A DNA stretch of 48,697 nucleotides from Rhizobium sullae (lineage in GTDB: Bacteria > Pseudomonadota > Alphaproteobacteria > Rhizobiales > Rhizobiaceae), in assembly GCF_900169785.1 (NCBI RefSeq), contig NZ_FWER01000047.1, forward strand, positions 69,384 through 118,080, in the 5' to 3' direction. Of this stretch, positions 40,615 through 48,697 are shown piece after piece. The notes under the pieces were generated by a model. It searched no databases. It saw only the letters and a program-made list of their open reading frames with translations, and was not told the origin of the DNA. Within the stretch, counting starts at the first letter, position 1; each line of letters opens with the position of its first letter. The translations under genes were made by a program, and so were the position numbers.

Positions 40615-42057
40615 CTACTGCTGTCGAATCGGCGCCAGAAGGTCCAACGGCATGCCGGCTTTTTGATGCGACTCAAGCTCGACATATCCCGGATCTGCGA
40701 CGCCCGCGGGGACAACAAACTCTTCCCGCGCATATTCTTTTGCCTGCTCGACCGGCCTCAGCTTCATCGTCTGGAGCAGATTGCCGGACGCGGCCAGGAT
40801 CTTGTACTCGGCAAAGACCGATGCGAGACGGGCCGTATCGGCAAGAACTCTGGTATTGAAATTGGTGTTCTGCGCATCAAGCACATCGAGCAGCGAGCGC
40901 TGACCGACGCTGAACTGCTGCCGGTAGGACGACACGAGCTGGGCATTGGTCGAGGCCTGCTGGCCGAGGATGCCGGCAAGCTTGCCGCGGCTGACGCGCT
41001 CGTTCCAGGCGGAGCGAACCGACTGCTCGACCTCGCGCTGCACCTGCGCCAGCGCATAACGCTGCTCACCGGCACGGCGGATCTGCTCCTGCTCGCGGGC
41101 AACATCGATACCGCCGCGATAGAGGTTCCAACGGGCGACTACGCGCACCTGGTAATCATTCGTGTTGCCATCGTCACCGTTGATGTCGTCGCCGACACGG
41201 GCGGTGCCTTCGAGGTCGACCTTCGGCAGGTAGTTGGCGCGCGCGCCGCGCACACCTGCATCGGCCGCATCGACATCCGCATTGGCGGAATAGATGCGCG
41301 GGCTGTTCTTGGCGGCGACGAAGACAGCATCATTCAGCGTCTTCGGCACATACTTGGCAACCGAAGGCGGGGTCTGCGCACCGGTGACCGGCTCGCCCAC
41401 GTCCTCAAGGAAACGGATCTTCGTCGCTTCCAGCTCTTCCTTAGCCTCCTGTAGGCGGGCAGCGGCAGCCTGCTGGCGCTCGACGCCCTGCAGGCGGTCG
41501 GCGTCAGTCAGCGTGCCGCCCTTGATGCTCTGCTCGATGTTGCCGAGGATCTGGTTGTGGAAGGCCATGTTATCCTGGGCGGCCTTCACGATCTGATTTT
41601 GCAGGATGTATTCGAGGTAATCCTGCGTCACTTCGAGTGCCAGCGATTCGGAGCGCTCCAGCACGCGGAACGAGGCGCCATCGACGCGCGATGCCTGCTG
41701 ATCCACCTGCGCGCGGCGGCCGCCGCCATCGAAAAGCCGCTGCGAGATGGTGAGGCCGACATCGCCCGGCGACAAGTAATCAGTATCGGAAGTTAAAGTG
41801 CCGGTTGTAGAATTCGACAGCCGACGGCGACCGATCCCGGCGTCGAGATCAATAGAGGGCAAATAAAGCCCGCGCGCCTGGCGAAGTTCAAATTCGATTG
41901 CTTCACGATCCTTCGCAGCCTGCAAGATCTGCGGGTTCGTCTTCATTGTCTTTTCGATTGCCTGCTGAAGAGAAATAGCATTGGCGTCAACGCAAAATGC
42001 AAAATTCAAAGCAACAGTCGCAGACAAAGCTGCAAAAATTCTTTTGCCGTTAAACAA
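40615..42057 (-). CDS. TolC-family outer-membrane efflux/secretion protein
   Basis: 480-aa outer-membrane channel. Signal peptide MFNGKRIFAALSATVALNFAFCVDANA (residues 1-27), then two copies of the outer-membrane efflux domain: ISLQQAIEKTMKTNPQILQAAKDREAIEFELRQARG... and KTLNDAVFVAAKNSPRIYSANADVDAADAGVRGARANYLPKVDLEG. RLLFVG-type barrel turns are seen, such as VGLTISQRLFDGGGRRAQVDQ. The last 50 residues are a Lys-rich tail. First gene of the tolC-ABC-HlyD-RHH operon. Divergent from the degenerate GGDEF gene with about 240 bp between starts, where the operon promoter must lie. Confidence 0.93.
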   Translation of the reverse strand: MFNGKRIFAALSATVALNFAFCVDANAISLQQAIEKTMKTNPQILQAAKDREAIEFELRQARGLYLPSIDLDAGIGRRRLSNSTTGTLTSDTDYLSPGDVGLTISQRLFDGGGRRAQVDQQASRVDGASFRVLERSESLALEVTQDYLEYILQNQIVKAAQDNMAFHNQILGNIEQSIKGGTLTDADRLQGVERQQAAAARLQEAKEELEATKIRFLEDVGEPVTGAQTPPSVAKYVPKTLNDAVFVAAKNSPRIYSANADVDAADAGVRGARANYLPKVDLEGTARVGDDINGDDGNTNDYQVRVVARWNLYRGGIDVAREQEQIRRAGEQRYALAQVQREVEQSVRSAWNERVSRGKLAGILGQQASTNAQLVSSYRQQFSVGQRSLLDVLDAQNTNFNTRVLADTARLASVFAEYKILAASGNLLQTMKLRPVEQAKEYAREEFVVPAGVADPGYVELESHQKAGMPLDLLAPIRQQ

Positions 42058-42297
42058 GTTTGATGCCCCTCATCACTCGTAATTAGCCCGGCTACCCCAT
42101 ATACCGAAATCTCTTCTCGGTTAAGTCAGTAGCATTATGTTATCAACACTCCAACTGGCCTGAGCCAGCTTCCTGAGAAGACAGTTAACTCACGAGGTTT
42201 CCACAGCCAAAGCAACAATTTTACAGGATTTTTTAACCTGCGCTTGTTGTGCTCGCGGTTAGCTTCACACTCACCCCTAGTGAGTATCCCGACGACC

Positions 42298-43059
42298 ATG
42301 ATTTTTATTAACCGTTACTCCCCCGCCACGGTAAAACCCGCTTTGCTGCGCGCTGCAATCGGCGCAACATGCTGCCTGGCGGGATCCGTTGGTCTTTTAC
42401 TTATCTTAAACCTTCTAATCCCGGATAAACCATTTTTGGTAGGATTTGTGAGTATTCCTCCAATTTCGTTTGTTGTTGCATTTCCGCTTCTTTTCGCGCT
42501 GCAACTGCAAAAAGCGGAACTTGAAACGCTACGCTCCAGAATGAGCCATGCCACCCGCCATGACCCCGCGACGAACGCGCTCACCGGCACCGCTTTTGCG
42601 GCTGCGATGCAGAATTACTCCGACCGCCGCCGGAAGATCGCAACGGATACCGGCGGCATCATGATCGCCGTCGTTATCGAGACGCTCGACGCGATCAGCC
42701 GCCGCTATGGCCCGCAATGGGCCGACACCGTGATGCAGTCGCTGGCCGACATCATCAAGAGCTCGGTCAGGAGCGGCGACCTCGTCGCCCGCCTCGCCTC
42801 CAACGAACTCGGCATCTTCCTGCCCGGCGCCACGCCCGAAAATGCCCAGGACATCGGCGCCCGCATCCGCAGGCGCGTCTCGCTGGCAGCCTTCGAGACC
42901 GAGGAAGCCCCCCTCGATCTCAAGATCAAGCTCGGCGGCGCTCTTTTCGAAGGGCCGGAGGATTTCAACCGGATCCGGCAGCTTGCGGACGAGATGGCGT
43001 TCGACAGCGCGACCGAGGACGGCGAGCCGATCACCATCGCCAGATTGCCGGCGGCGTGA
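42298..43059 (+). CDS. Two-helix membrane protein with degenerate GGDEF domain (c-di-GMP I-site kept)
   Basis: 253-aa inner-membrane protein. Two hydrophobic helices (about residues 15-41 and 49-70) with a loop of fewer than ten residues between them, then a GGDEF-fold domain from about residue 88. The GG[D/E]EF signature reads ASNEL (167-171), so diguanylate cyclase activity should be lost. The upstream I-site pattern R-x-x-D is kept as RSGD (158-161), with the correct five-residue spacing. This is the pattern of c-di-GMP receptor proteins. It has no EAL domain and no sizeable periplasmic domain, unlike LapD. The ATG at 42298 is preferred; a TTG at 42244 is possible, and neither has a strong Shine-Dalgarno sequence. 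It lies between the adhesin and tolC. Confidence 0.82.
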   Translation: MIFINRYSPATVKPALLRAAIGATCCLAGSVGLLLILNLLIPDKPFLVGFVSIPPISFVVAFPLLFALQLQKAELETLRSRMSHATRHDPATNALTGTAFAAAMQNYSDRRRKIATDTGGIMIAVVIETLDAISRRYGPQWADTVMQSLADIIKSSVRSGDLVARLASNELGIFLPGATPENAQDIGARIRRRVSLAAFETEEAPLDLKIKLGGALFEGPEDFNRIRQLADEMAFDSATEDGEPITIARLPAA

Positions 43060-43075
43060 GCGGAGTAAAAAGCAG

Positions 43076-43097
43076 AAAAGGCGCCGGGGCGCCTTTT
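43076..43097. terminator. Bidirectional terminator between GGDEF and adhesin genes
   Basis: AAAAGGCGCC and GGCGCCTTTT pair perfectly over 10 bp around GG, with T/A runs built into both arms. It lies 16 bp past the GGDEF stop and 35 bp past the adhesin stop, and works on both strands. Confidence 0.9.
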
Positions 43098-43132
43098 CCA
43101 GATTCACACCTGAAGAGTGACTTACGAACCGG

Positions 43133-46100
43133 TCAAGCGGTCGGCGTCGTCGTTGAGTGATGATCGTCGTCATAGAGGATCTTCACCGTCGACGTGTAAT
43201 TCTGAAGCACCGCGACATCGTGCCAGGTGCCGTTGTCGTTGACACTGATTGTCGTGCTGCCTGCGGCAACCGTGCCCTTCACGTTCGCAAGCGCCTCCGC
43301 CTCGCTCGCTTCGTGACCCAAGAGCGAGTTGAGGAGGTTGGAGACGTCCAGCGTATCGCCCTGACTGTTCTTGAAGTCCGTGATGACATCGGTAAGGTTC
43401 ACCTCGTTGAAGGCGGCAGCATCAATGACAAAGGTGTCGCTACCGCCGCCACCGGTCATCGTGTTGAGGCCGGAGCCGCCGACAAGAATGTCGTCGCCGG
43501 CGCCGCCAAAGAGAATGTCGTTGCCACTGCCGCCGCGCATCTCGTCGTCGCCGGCGCCGCCAAGAAGAAGATCACTTCCGCCGCCGCCCCAGAGCGTATC
43601 GTTACCGCCCCCGCCGGCCAGTATATCGTTGCCGTTGCCGGCGATATCGCTGTCGCTCGAACCACCGGAAAGCGTGTCGTCGCCGGTCGTGCCAACGATC
43701 AGATTGTTGGAGTTATTTCCCGCAGAACCCCCCAGGTAATCCGGCAGATTTTCGCCAATTGCTGAGTAGGTCACAGTGGACGTCGTATGTCCATTGTCGT
43801 CAACGACCGCCAGCGAAAGCGAGGCGTCGCCAAACATCGCAACCTTCGCGTGCCAGCTCGAGCCTGACAAATCGAGGGTGCGATTTGCAGCGGCGCCGTT
43901 CCCGATATCATCGTCAAGGAAATCCTGCAATTCGGCTCGATATGTCGAGCTGAGGAGGACTTCCTGAAGTTGTTCTGCAGAGAAAACAATATTGACGTGG
44001 TCTTGGTTGTGGCCCGCATCGCTCACGGTGTCGCCGCCATAATAGGATGTGACACCACCATCATGGTCCCAACTCGTGGTGAGTTTGTCCTTGCCGTTAC
44101 CCATCAAGATCGTCCAATCGCCGTTGAAGGCGGTTGTCGGAAAGTCCCCGGTATCCTGTGCGTTACCGAAGTTGATTACCTGGCTGGTTACGGATCCCCC
44201 CGAAACGATAATCGAGACCGTCACCGGATTGCTCTGCAATGCGCCGTCCGTCGCGTGATATGTGAACGTATCCACACCGATGAAGCCAGCCGTCGGCGTA
44301 TAGGTGAAGGTCCCCGTGGCAGCGTTGAAGCTGCTTATCGCTCCATGCTGCGGGCCAGTGCCTATGACCGCCGTCAGCGTCTGGCCGTCTGGATCGCTAT
44401 CGTTGGCAAGCAACCCGGTCGTAACGATCAGGGCCGTATTGGCCAACGTTGCAAATGGGCCATCCTCATTGGCAACCGGGGCTTCGTTGACCGCCGTCAC
44501 CGTGAAGCTGGCGTGGCCGATGCTGGTCTTGAAGTCGTCATTGCCGTTCGTCTTGCCGTTGTCGCTGATCGTGTAGTCGAACGACGCAGTGCCATTGAAG
44601 TTCGCGGCGGGCGTGAACACCACCTGACCGTTGACGATCGCCACTGTGCCTCCGATCGCATTGCTGACAGCCGTCACGGTCAGCGACTGGCCGGCTTCGT
44701 TCGCCGGGCCGGTGCTGTCGTTATCCGTCAGCGATGCGAACGAAATCGTCCGGGCGCCGCTGTCTTCGGCAGCGCTCGTCAGGACATCGGACACCGCCAC
44801 CGGCGCGTCGTTGACCGGCGTCAGGTCGAGCGTCGCGCTGCCGGCAACGCTCGCCGTGCCGTCCGACACCGTGTAGCTGAAGCTGACCGCAGTATCGTCG
44901 TCGGCATCAGGCGTGAAGGTCCAGGTGCCGTTGCCATTGTCGACCAGCGTGCCGGAGGAGGCCGAAAGGCCGCTCACCGTCAGCGTGTCGTGATCGACAT
45001 CCGTCGCGCCAGCCAGAAGATCGGCCGTCGTGATCAGATGCGCGCTGCTGTCCTCGGCAATCGCCGCCAGCGTCACGGCCGGGACAACCGGCGCGTCGTT
45101 GACCGGCGTCAGGTCGAGCGTCGCGCTGCCAGCAACGCTCGCCGTGCCGTCCGACACCGTGTAGCTGAAGCTGACCGCAGTATCGTCGTCGGCATCAGGC
45201 GTGAAGGTCCAGGTGCCGTTGCCATTGTCGACCAGCGTGCCGGAGGAGGCCGAAAGGCCGCTCACCGTCAACGTGTCGTGCTCGACATCCGTCGCGCCAG
45301 CCAGAAGATCGGCCGTCGTGATCAGATGCGCGCCGCTGTCCTCGGCAATCGCCGCCAGCGTCACGGCCGGGACAACCGGCGCGTCGTTGACCGGCGTCAG
45401 GTCGAGCGTCGCGCTGCCGGCAACGCTCGCCGTGCCGTCCGACACCGTGTAGCTGAAGCTGACCGCAGTATCGTCGTCGGCATCAGGCGTGAAGGTCCAG
45501 GTGCCGTTGCCATTGTCGACCAGTGTGCCGGAGGAGGCCGAAAGGCCGCTCACCGTCAGCGTGTCGTGATCGACATCCGTCGCGCCAGCCAGAAGATCGG
45601 CCGTCGTGATCAGATGCGCGCCGCTGTCTTCGGCGACCGCCGCCAGCGTCACGGCCTGAGCTTCGGGCGCATCGTTGGTGCCGGTTACCTTCCAGGAGAC
45701 GGAGGCCGGTGTCGTCGTGATCCCGTCGGAGACGCTGTAGTTCACCGTCACCGTCGTCGTCGTGCCGGCCGCCAGAGACTGGTAGGCCGGATGGTTCGGA
45801 TCGAGCGTGAAGGAATGCGTCGCCGCATCGTAGCTCACGCCGGCCGGCAGGGCACCCGGCGAGCCGCTGACCGCCAGGCCGTCGACCGACAGGGTGGTGC
45901 CGAGATCGACGTCGCTCGCATTGGCAAGCGCGTCGAGCGTGACGCTTGCGCCATTCTCGGTGGCCATGCCGGCGACTGCCCCGCTGACAACCGGCGCATC
46001 GTTGGTGCCGGTCAGCTTGATCTGGACTACATGGGTATCGGTGCCGCCGTGGCCGTCGCTCACCTCGACGGTGTAGCCGATGAGCGACTGCCAGCCGTTG

Positions 46101-48697
46101 GGCAGGAAATTAAAGGCTTCGGAATTGGAATTGAACGTCCAGTGAATATCGCCGGCCGTATGCGCTCCATCGATGACCGCGCCACTGCCGATGCTGAAGA
46201 AGCTCAGCAACTGAGCCGGAGTAAAGCGGGCTTCAATACCCGCGCCGCCGGCCGTGACACCGGTGACACTCGCTGTGACGTTGTCGGTCACGTCGACATC
46301 GGCGACGCTCAGAGTACCGGTCGTGCTGAGGCCGGCGTTCGTTTCCGTGAGGGCGGCAAAAGCGCTGTCGCCGGCATCAACCGTGATGATCGGCGCATCG
46401 TTGGTACCGGTGATCGTCGCCGTTACCAGCTTTGAGCTGAGTGCACCACTGGCGTCCGTGACTACCACCTTATAGACCTGCGTCACCGTCTGGCCCTCGG
46501 CAAGAAAGTCCAACGAGCTGTCGGCCGCCTGCAGCTTCCAGTCGATCCGGCCCGAGTTGGACGCGTCCGTCGGCGAATGGTTCAGCCACGCCGAGAACGC
46601 GCCGAGATAACTACCGCCCGGGTTGTTGGTGCTGACCTGCTCGATCGAGACCATATGATGGTCGCTGGCATCCGGATCGACGAAAGTCAGATGACCGGTC
46701 TTGACTCGAATCTCGCTCGAACCAACCTGGCCGGCATGCTCCGTCAAGGGAGCGGCAGTCTCGCCCCAACCGAAAGCCGGTGCGTCGTTGGTGCCGTTGA
46801 TGGTGACCGTGATGTCCTTTGTGACCGAGTCGTGATCGCCATCCGTCACGGTATACGGAATGTGCAAGACAACCGTCTGTCCTGCCGGCAGACGGTCGAA
46901 GGCCGTGCCGGGATTGATCGTGATCGTGCGACCGTCGGCGCCGAGCGCGATCGACGGCGTGCCCAGGATCAGCCCGGCCGGAACCCCTGTGTAGCTCGGC
47001 GTTCCGAAGGACAGAGCGGCACCAATCTCGTCCGCACCAAAGGTGAAGTGGGTACCTTCGATGAGCGTGACGCTCTTGCTGTCGTTCTCCGACATAGCCG
47101 CAGTCAGGTTTGCAGCCGTCGGCAGGCTGTCGGCGACGTTGATGACGAACTGACCGGCGCCGAGCGTCACCGTATCGTGGTCGCTGTCGAGCGCCTTGAC
47201 ATAGGCACCGAGATCGAGCGGCAGGTTATCGCTGCCGGCGGCGTGATCGAATTCGCCGTGCAATACAAAGGTCGCCGTTCCGTTTGCCGACACAGTCAGC
47301 CTGAAGAGCGGCGTTCCGGGCGCACCTTCGGCATAGCCGGTCAGCGTGGTTCCGTCGGAAACCACTTTCACCTGCTGGCCGCCGGCCGTAACCGTGCCGA
47401 GACTCTCCGCGGTTGCGATGGTTTTCAGCGCGAATACCGCAGCACCATTGCCATCGTCGGCACCGGCCGAGACCAGCGAGGAAAGATCGACATTCGCAGA
47501 CGAGACGTCGTGGCCAGCCTCGACCTGCAGGCTCCAGTCGCGCAGGGTGCCCACATCAGCTCCAAAGTCGTCCCTGATTTCCAGCGTCCAGATTCCCGCC
47601 ATGCTCTTACCGTCGAGCAGGGAAAGCTGGTCGATCGATGGACGCCATGTGCCGACGAATGGAGGGGAAGCGGAGGTAAAGCTGCTTGCCGCTTCGTCGT
47701 CGAACATGATGGTGCCGTTCGGATCGCCAGCTCCGCCATTATCGTCGACAAGCCGAATCCGAGTGCCATCCGGAGCGATCAAAGTGACCTCGAGGTCCGC
47801 CATGAAGGTATGCGCGAGGTTGATCGACACGTTGACGTCGTGGATGGTTCCGCCGGCCGGCACCGTGATGGTCGACGTGATCGTGCTAACGTCCGGGATG
47901 GGAAGATTGACCGTTCCCGACACGAAACTGTGCGTTTCGACGGTCGAGCCACCTTCCACAACATTGCCGGAAACCGTCGTGTTGGCGACCAGCGTCGGCA
48001 CGCTATCTGCCATGTTGATGGTGAAGGGCTGATCGACATAGTCGCCGTCGCCGTCGAAGACGCGTGCCACGAGGTTCAGCGGGATGTTGTCACTGCCGTC
48101 CGGGTGATCGAGGTTCTGGAAGAGCGTCGCCGCAAAGCTGCCCGGATGCAGGACGGCGACGATGAAAACCGGATTGTCGGCGGTATCGCCGGCCTTGAAC
48201 GCAACGATTTCCTGATCGACGCCGTTCGTCGTGCGAACTTCATATTGCAGGGGCACGCCGTCGGAGGTGAGTCCGCTGTTGATGATCGGATTTCCGTTGC
48301 CATCCGTACCGATCGCGACATGCGTCGCCTTGCTGTCGGCCCCGACATTCACATGGAGATCGCCGAAGACGGGACTGACCGAAGGCAGGCCAGTCTCCGA
48401 AAGCGCGCCAGTGGCAGCCGGTGCCGCAACGGACGGACCACCGTCGTTGATGTCGATCTGCAGGCTGTTCGTTGCCGTGTCGCCGTCGCCGTCGGTGACG
48501 GTGAAGACGATCTTCATGCGGCCGCCGTCGGCAGCACCGGTCTCGTTGGCGTCGGCCTGGTCGATCGGGCCGTACTGTGTGAACTTGTAGGCGCCGGTTG
48601 CCGGATCAGTCACTTCGACCTTGAAGATCACCGTACCGTTGGCAAGCTTGCCAAACAGCGTCAGGCCGTCTTGCTGTTCGATGTGGATGTCCTTGCC
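43133..48697 (-). CDS. Giant RTX/T1SS-143 adhesin, N-terminal part beyond the right edge
   Basis: The frame is open from the window edge to the stop at 43133: 1854 residues seen. The GTG at 48631 is internal because the frame continues upstream of it. In order: T1SS-143-type repeats (DGDGDTATNSLQIDINDGGPS), a proprotein-convertase P-domain-like segment (about residues 245-390: DLEVTLIAPDGTRIRLVDDNGGAGDPNG ... GIWTLEIRDDFGADVGTLRDWSLQV), further VCBS/cadherin-like repeats with TNDAP linkers, then three near-identical 96-residue repeats. Next come two more cadherin-like units, RTX nonapeptides (GGGGNDTL-type, about residues 1680-1750) that bind calcium, and a C-terminal type I secretion signal. 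Secreted by the adjacent ABC/HlyD/TolC and probably held at, or released from, the cell surface through LapG. Confidence 0.93.
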   Translation of the reverse strand, partial: GKDIHIEQQDGLTLFGKLANGTVIFKVEVTDPATGAYKFTQYGPIDQADANETGAADGGRMKIVFTVTDGDGDTATNSLQIDINDGGPSVAAPAATGALSETGLPSVSPVFGDLHVNVGADSKATHVAIGTDGNGNPIINSGLTSDGVPLQYEVRTTNGVDQEIVAFKAGDTADNPVFIVAVLHPGSFAATLFQNLDHPDGSDNIPLNLVARVFDGDGDYVDQPFTINMADSVPTLVANTTVSGNVVEGGSTVETHSFVSGTVNLPIPDVSTITSTITVPAGGTIHDVNVSINLAHTFMADLEVTLIAPDGTRIRLVDDNGGAGDPNGTIMFDDEAASSFTSASPPFVGTWRPSIDQLSLLDGKSMAGIWTLEIRDDFGADVGTLRDWSLQVEAGHDVSSANVDLSSLVSAGADDGNGAAVFALKTIATAESLGTVTAGGQQVKVVSDGTTLTGYAEGAPGTPLFRLTVSANGTATFVLHGEFDHAAGSDNLPLDLGAYVKALDSDHDTVTLGAGQFVINVADSLPTAANLTAAMSENDSKSVTLIEGTHFTFGADEIGAALSFGTPSYTGVPAGLILGTPSIALGADGRTITINPGTAFDRLPAGQTVVLHIPYTVTDGDHDSVTKDITVTINGTNDAPAFGWGETAAPLTEHAGQVGSSEIRVKTGHLTFVDPDASDHHMVSIEQVSTNNPGGSYLGAFSAWLNHSPTDASNSGRIDWKLQAADSSLDFLAEGQTVTQVYKVVVTDASGALSSKLVTATITGTNDAPIITVDAGDSAFAALTETNAGLSTTGTLSVADVDVTDNVTASVTGVTAGGAGIEARFTPAQLLSFFSIGSGAVIDGAHTAGDIHWTFNSNSEAFNFLPNGWQSLIGYTVEVSDGHGGTDTHVVQIKLTGTNDAPVVSGAVAGMATENGASVTLDALANASDVDLGTTLSVDGLAVSGSPGALPAGVSYDAATHSFTLDPNHPAYQSLAAGTTTTVTVNYSVSDGITTTPASVSWKVTGTNDAPEAQAVTLAAVAEDSGAHLITTADLLAGATDVDHDTLTVSGLSASSGTLVDNGNGTWTFTPDADDDTAVSFSYTVSDGTASVAGSATLDLTPVNDAPVVPAVTLAAIAEDSGAHLITTADLLAGATDVEHDTLTVSGLSASSGTLVDNGNGTWTFTPDADDDTAVSFSYTVSDGTASVAGSATLDLTPVNDAPVVPAVTLAAIAEDSSAHLITTADLLAGATDVDHDTLTVSGLSASSGTLVDNGNGTWTFTPDADDDTAVSFSYTVSDGTASVAGSATLDLTPVNDAPVAVSDVLTSAAEDSGARTISFASLTDNDSTGPANEAGQSLTVTAVSNAIGGTVAIVNGQVVFTPAANFNGTASFDYTISDNGKTNGNDDFKTSIGHASFTVTAVNEAPVANEDGPFATLANTALIVTTGLLANDSDPDGQTLTAVIGTGPQHGAISSFNAATGTFTYTPTAGFIGVDTFTYHATDGALQSNPVTVSIIVSGGSVTSQVINFGNAQDTGDFPTTAFNGDWTILMGNGKDKLTTSWDHDGGVTSYYGGDTVSDAGHNQDHVNIVFSAEQLQEVLLSSTYRAELQDFLDDDIGNGAAANRTLDLSGSSWHAKVAMFGDASLSLAVVDDNGHTTSTVTYSAIGENLPDYLGGSAGNNSNNLIVGTTGDDTLSGGSSDSDIAGNGNDILAGGGGNDTLWGGGGSDLLLGGAGDDEMRGGSGNDILFGGAGDDILVGGSGLNTMTGGGGSDTFVIDAAAFNEVNLTDVITDFKNSQGDTLDVSNLLNSLLGHEASEAEALANVKGTVAAGSTTISVNDNGTWHDVAVLQNYTSTVKILYDDDHHSTTTPTA
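44805..45668 (-). repeat. Three tandem 288-bp coding repeats in the adhesin
   Basis: Units begin at 44805, 45093 and 45381, each exactly 288 bp (96 codons), and are almost identical at DNA level, with only a few base differences. Each codes for one Ig-like/VCBS fold unit containing DVDHDTLTVSGLSASSGTLVDNGNG. Such near-identity points to recent duplication or gene conversion, so the copy number can vary and assembly may have collapsed or expanded it. Confidence 0.95.

Noticed and set aside
43440..43700. Tandem GC-rich units as a CRISPR or non-coding repeat
   Set aside because: They are the RTX nonapeptide codons of the adhesin; the period is 27 bp with protein-level conservation.
43970..46435. 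Plus-strand 821-codon frame opposite the adhesin, with repeated Arg-rich segments
   Set aside because: Its repeats are the complement of the adhesin's 288-bp repeats, and the composition is Arg-rich shadow sequence.
48631..48697. GTG at 48631 as the start of the adhesin
   Set aside because: The frame continues open to the window edge with repeat-like sequence, and no ribosome site precedes the GTG.

Overview
The window is a high-GC alphaproteobacterial segment, most likely from a Rhizobiaceae chromosome or chromid (Sinorhizobium/Ensifer or Rhizobium type). The evidence is a dmeR-dmeF metal efflux pair of rhizobial type, a large-subunit catalase behind an EcfG (RpoE2) general-stress promoter, a rhizobial-style Fe/Mn superoxide dismutase, and many copies of a dispersed palindromic intergenic element of the kind common in Rhizobiaceae. 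I saw no tRNA, rRNA, CRISPR array or complete insertion sequence.

Left part (1-9.2 kb): a class A beta-lactamase cut by the left edge, dmeR-dmeF, a multiply frameshifted phospholipase D-like relic, a GNAT acetyltransferase, a DJ-1/PfpI protein, two cytochrome c genes ending in a one-base-overlapping HicB-like antitoxin fragment, a LysE exporter divergent from a YafY/WYL regulator, a DUF1772-like membrane protein and an ADPRibase-Mn-like metallophosphoesterase. Middle part (9.3-35.2 kb): mostly single housekeeping or accessory genes. These include sodB, a coupled pair of membrane coiled-coil protein and ClpP-fold protease-like protein, a TSUP permease, an MFS exporter, katE, a class IV aminotransferase, an alcohol dehydrogenase, a second metallophosphoesterase followed by a vapC relic, a LysR/isochorismatase pair, an EF-hand protein, tam, a zwf without edd/pgl, DinB with a frameshifted TetR, a YjgR-type ATPase, a PhnA protein, an ABC-F ATPase with an apparent leader peptide and hairpin, and an LpoA-like lipoprotein.

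Right part (35.4-48.7 kb): a coherent adhesin secretion and release island. A periplasmic LapG-type cysteine protease (+) converges on a tight minus-strand operon encoding TolC, a LapB-type ABC exporter with a degenerate C39 domain, an HlyD adaptor and an unusual ribbon-helix-helix plus PAS-like protein. Next come a two-helix membrane protein with a degenerate GGDEF domain that keeps the RxxD c-di-GMP I-site, and the 3' end (at least 1854 codons) of a giant RTX/T1SS-143 adhesin that runs off the right edge. The layout recalls the Pseudomonas Lap system, but no LapD is visible. The compact degenerate GGDEF protein and the RHH-PAS protein are the candidates for how this version is controlled, and this is the most interesting system in the window.

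Decay is visible at several points: the PLD-like relic, the truncated vapC, the truncated hicB and the frameshifted tetR. Gene functions are read from motifs and remembered family features; no database search was run.
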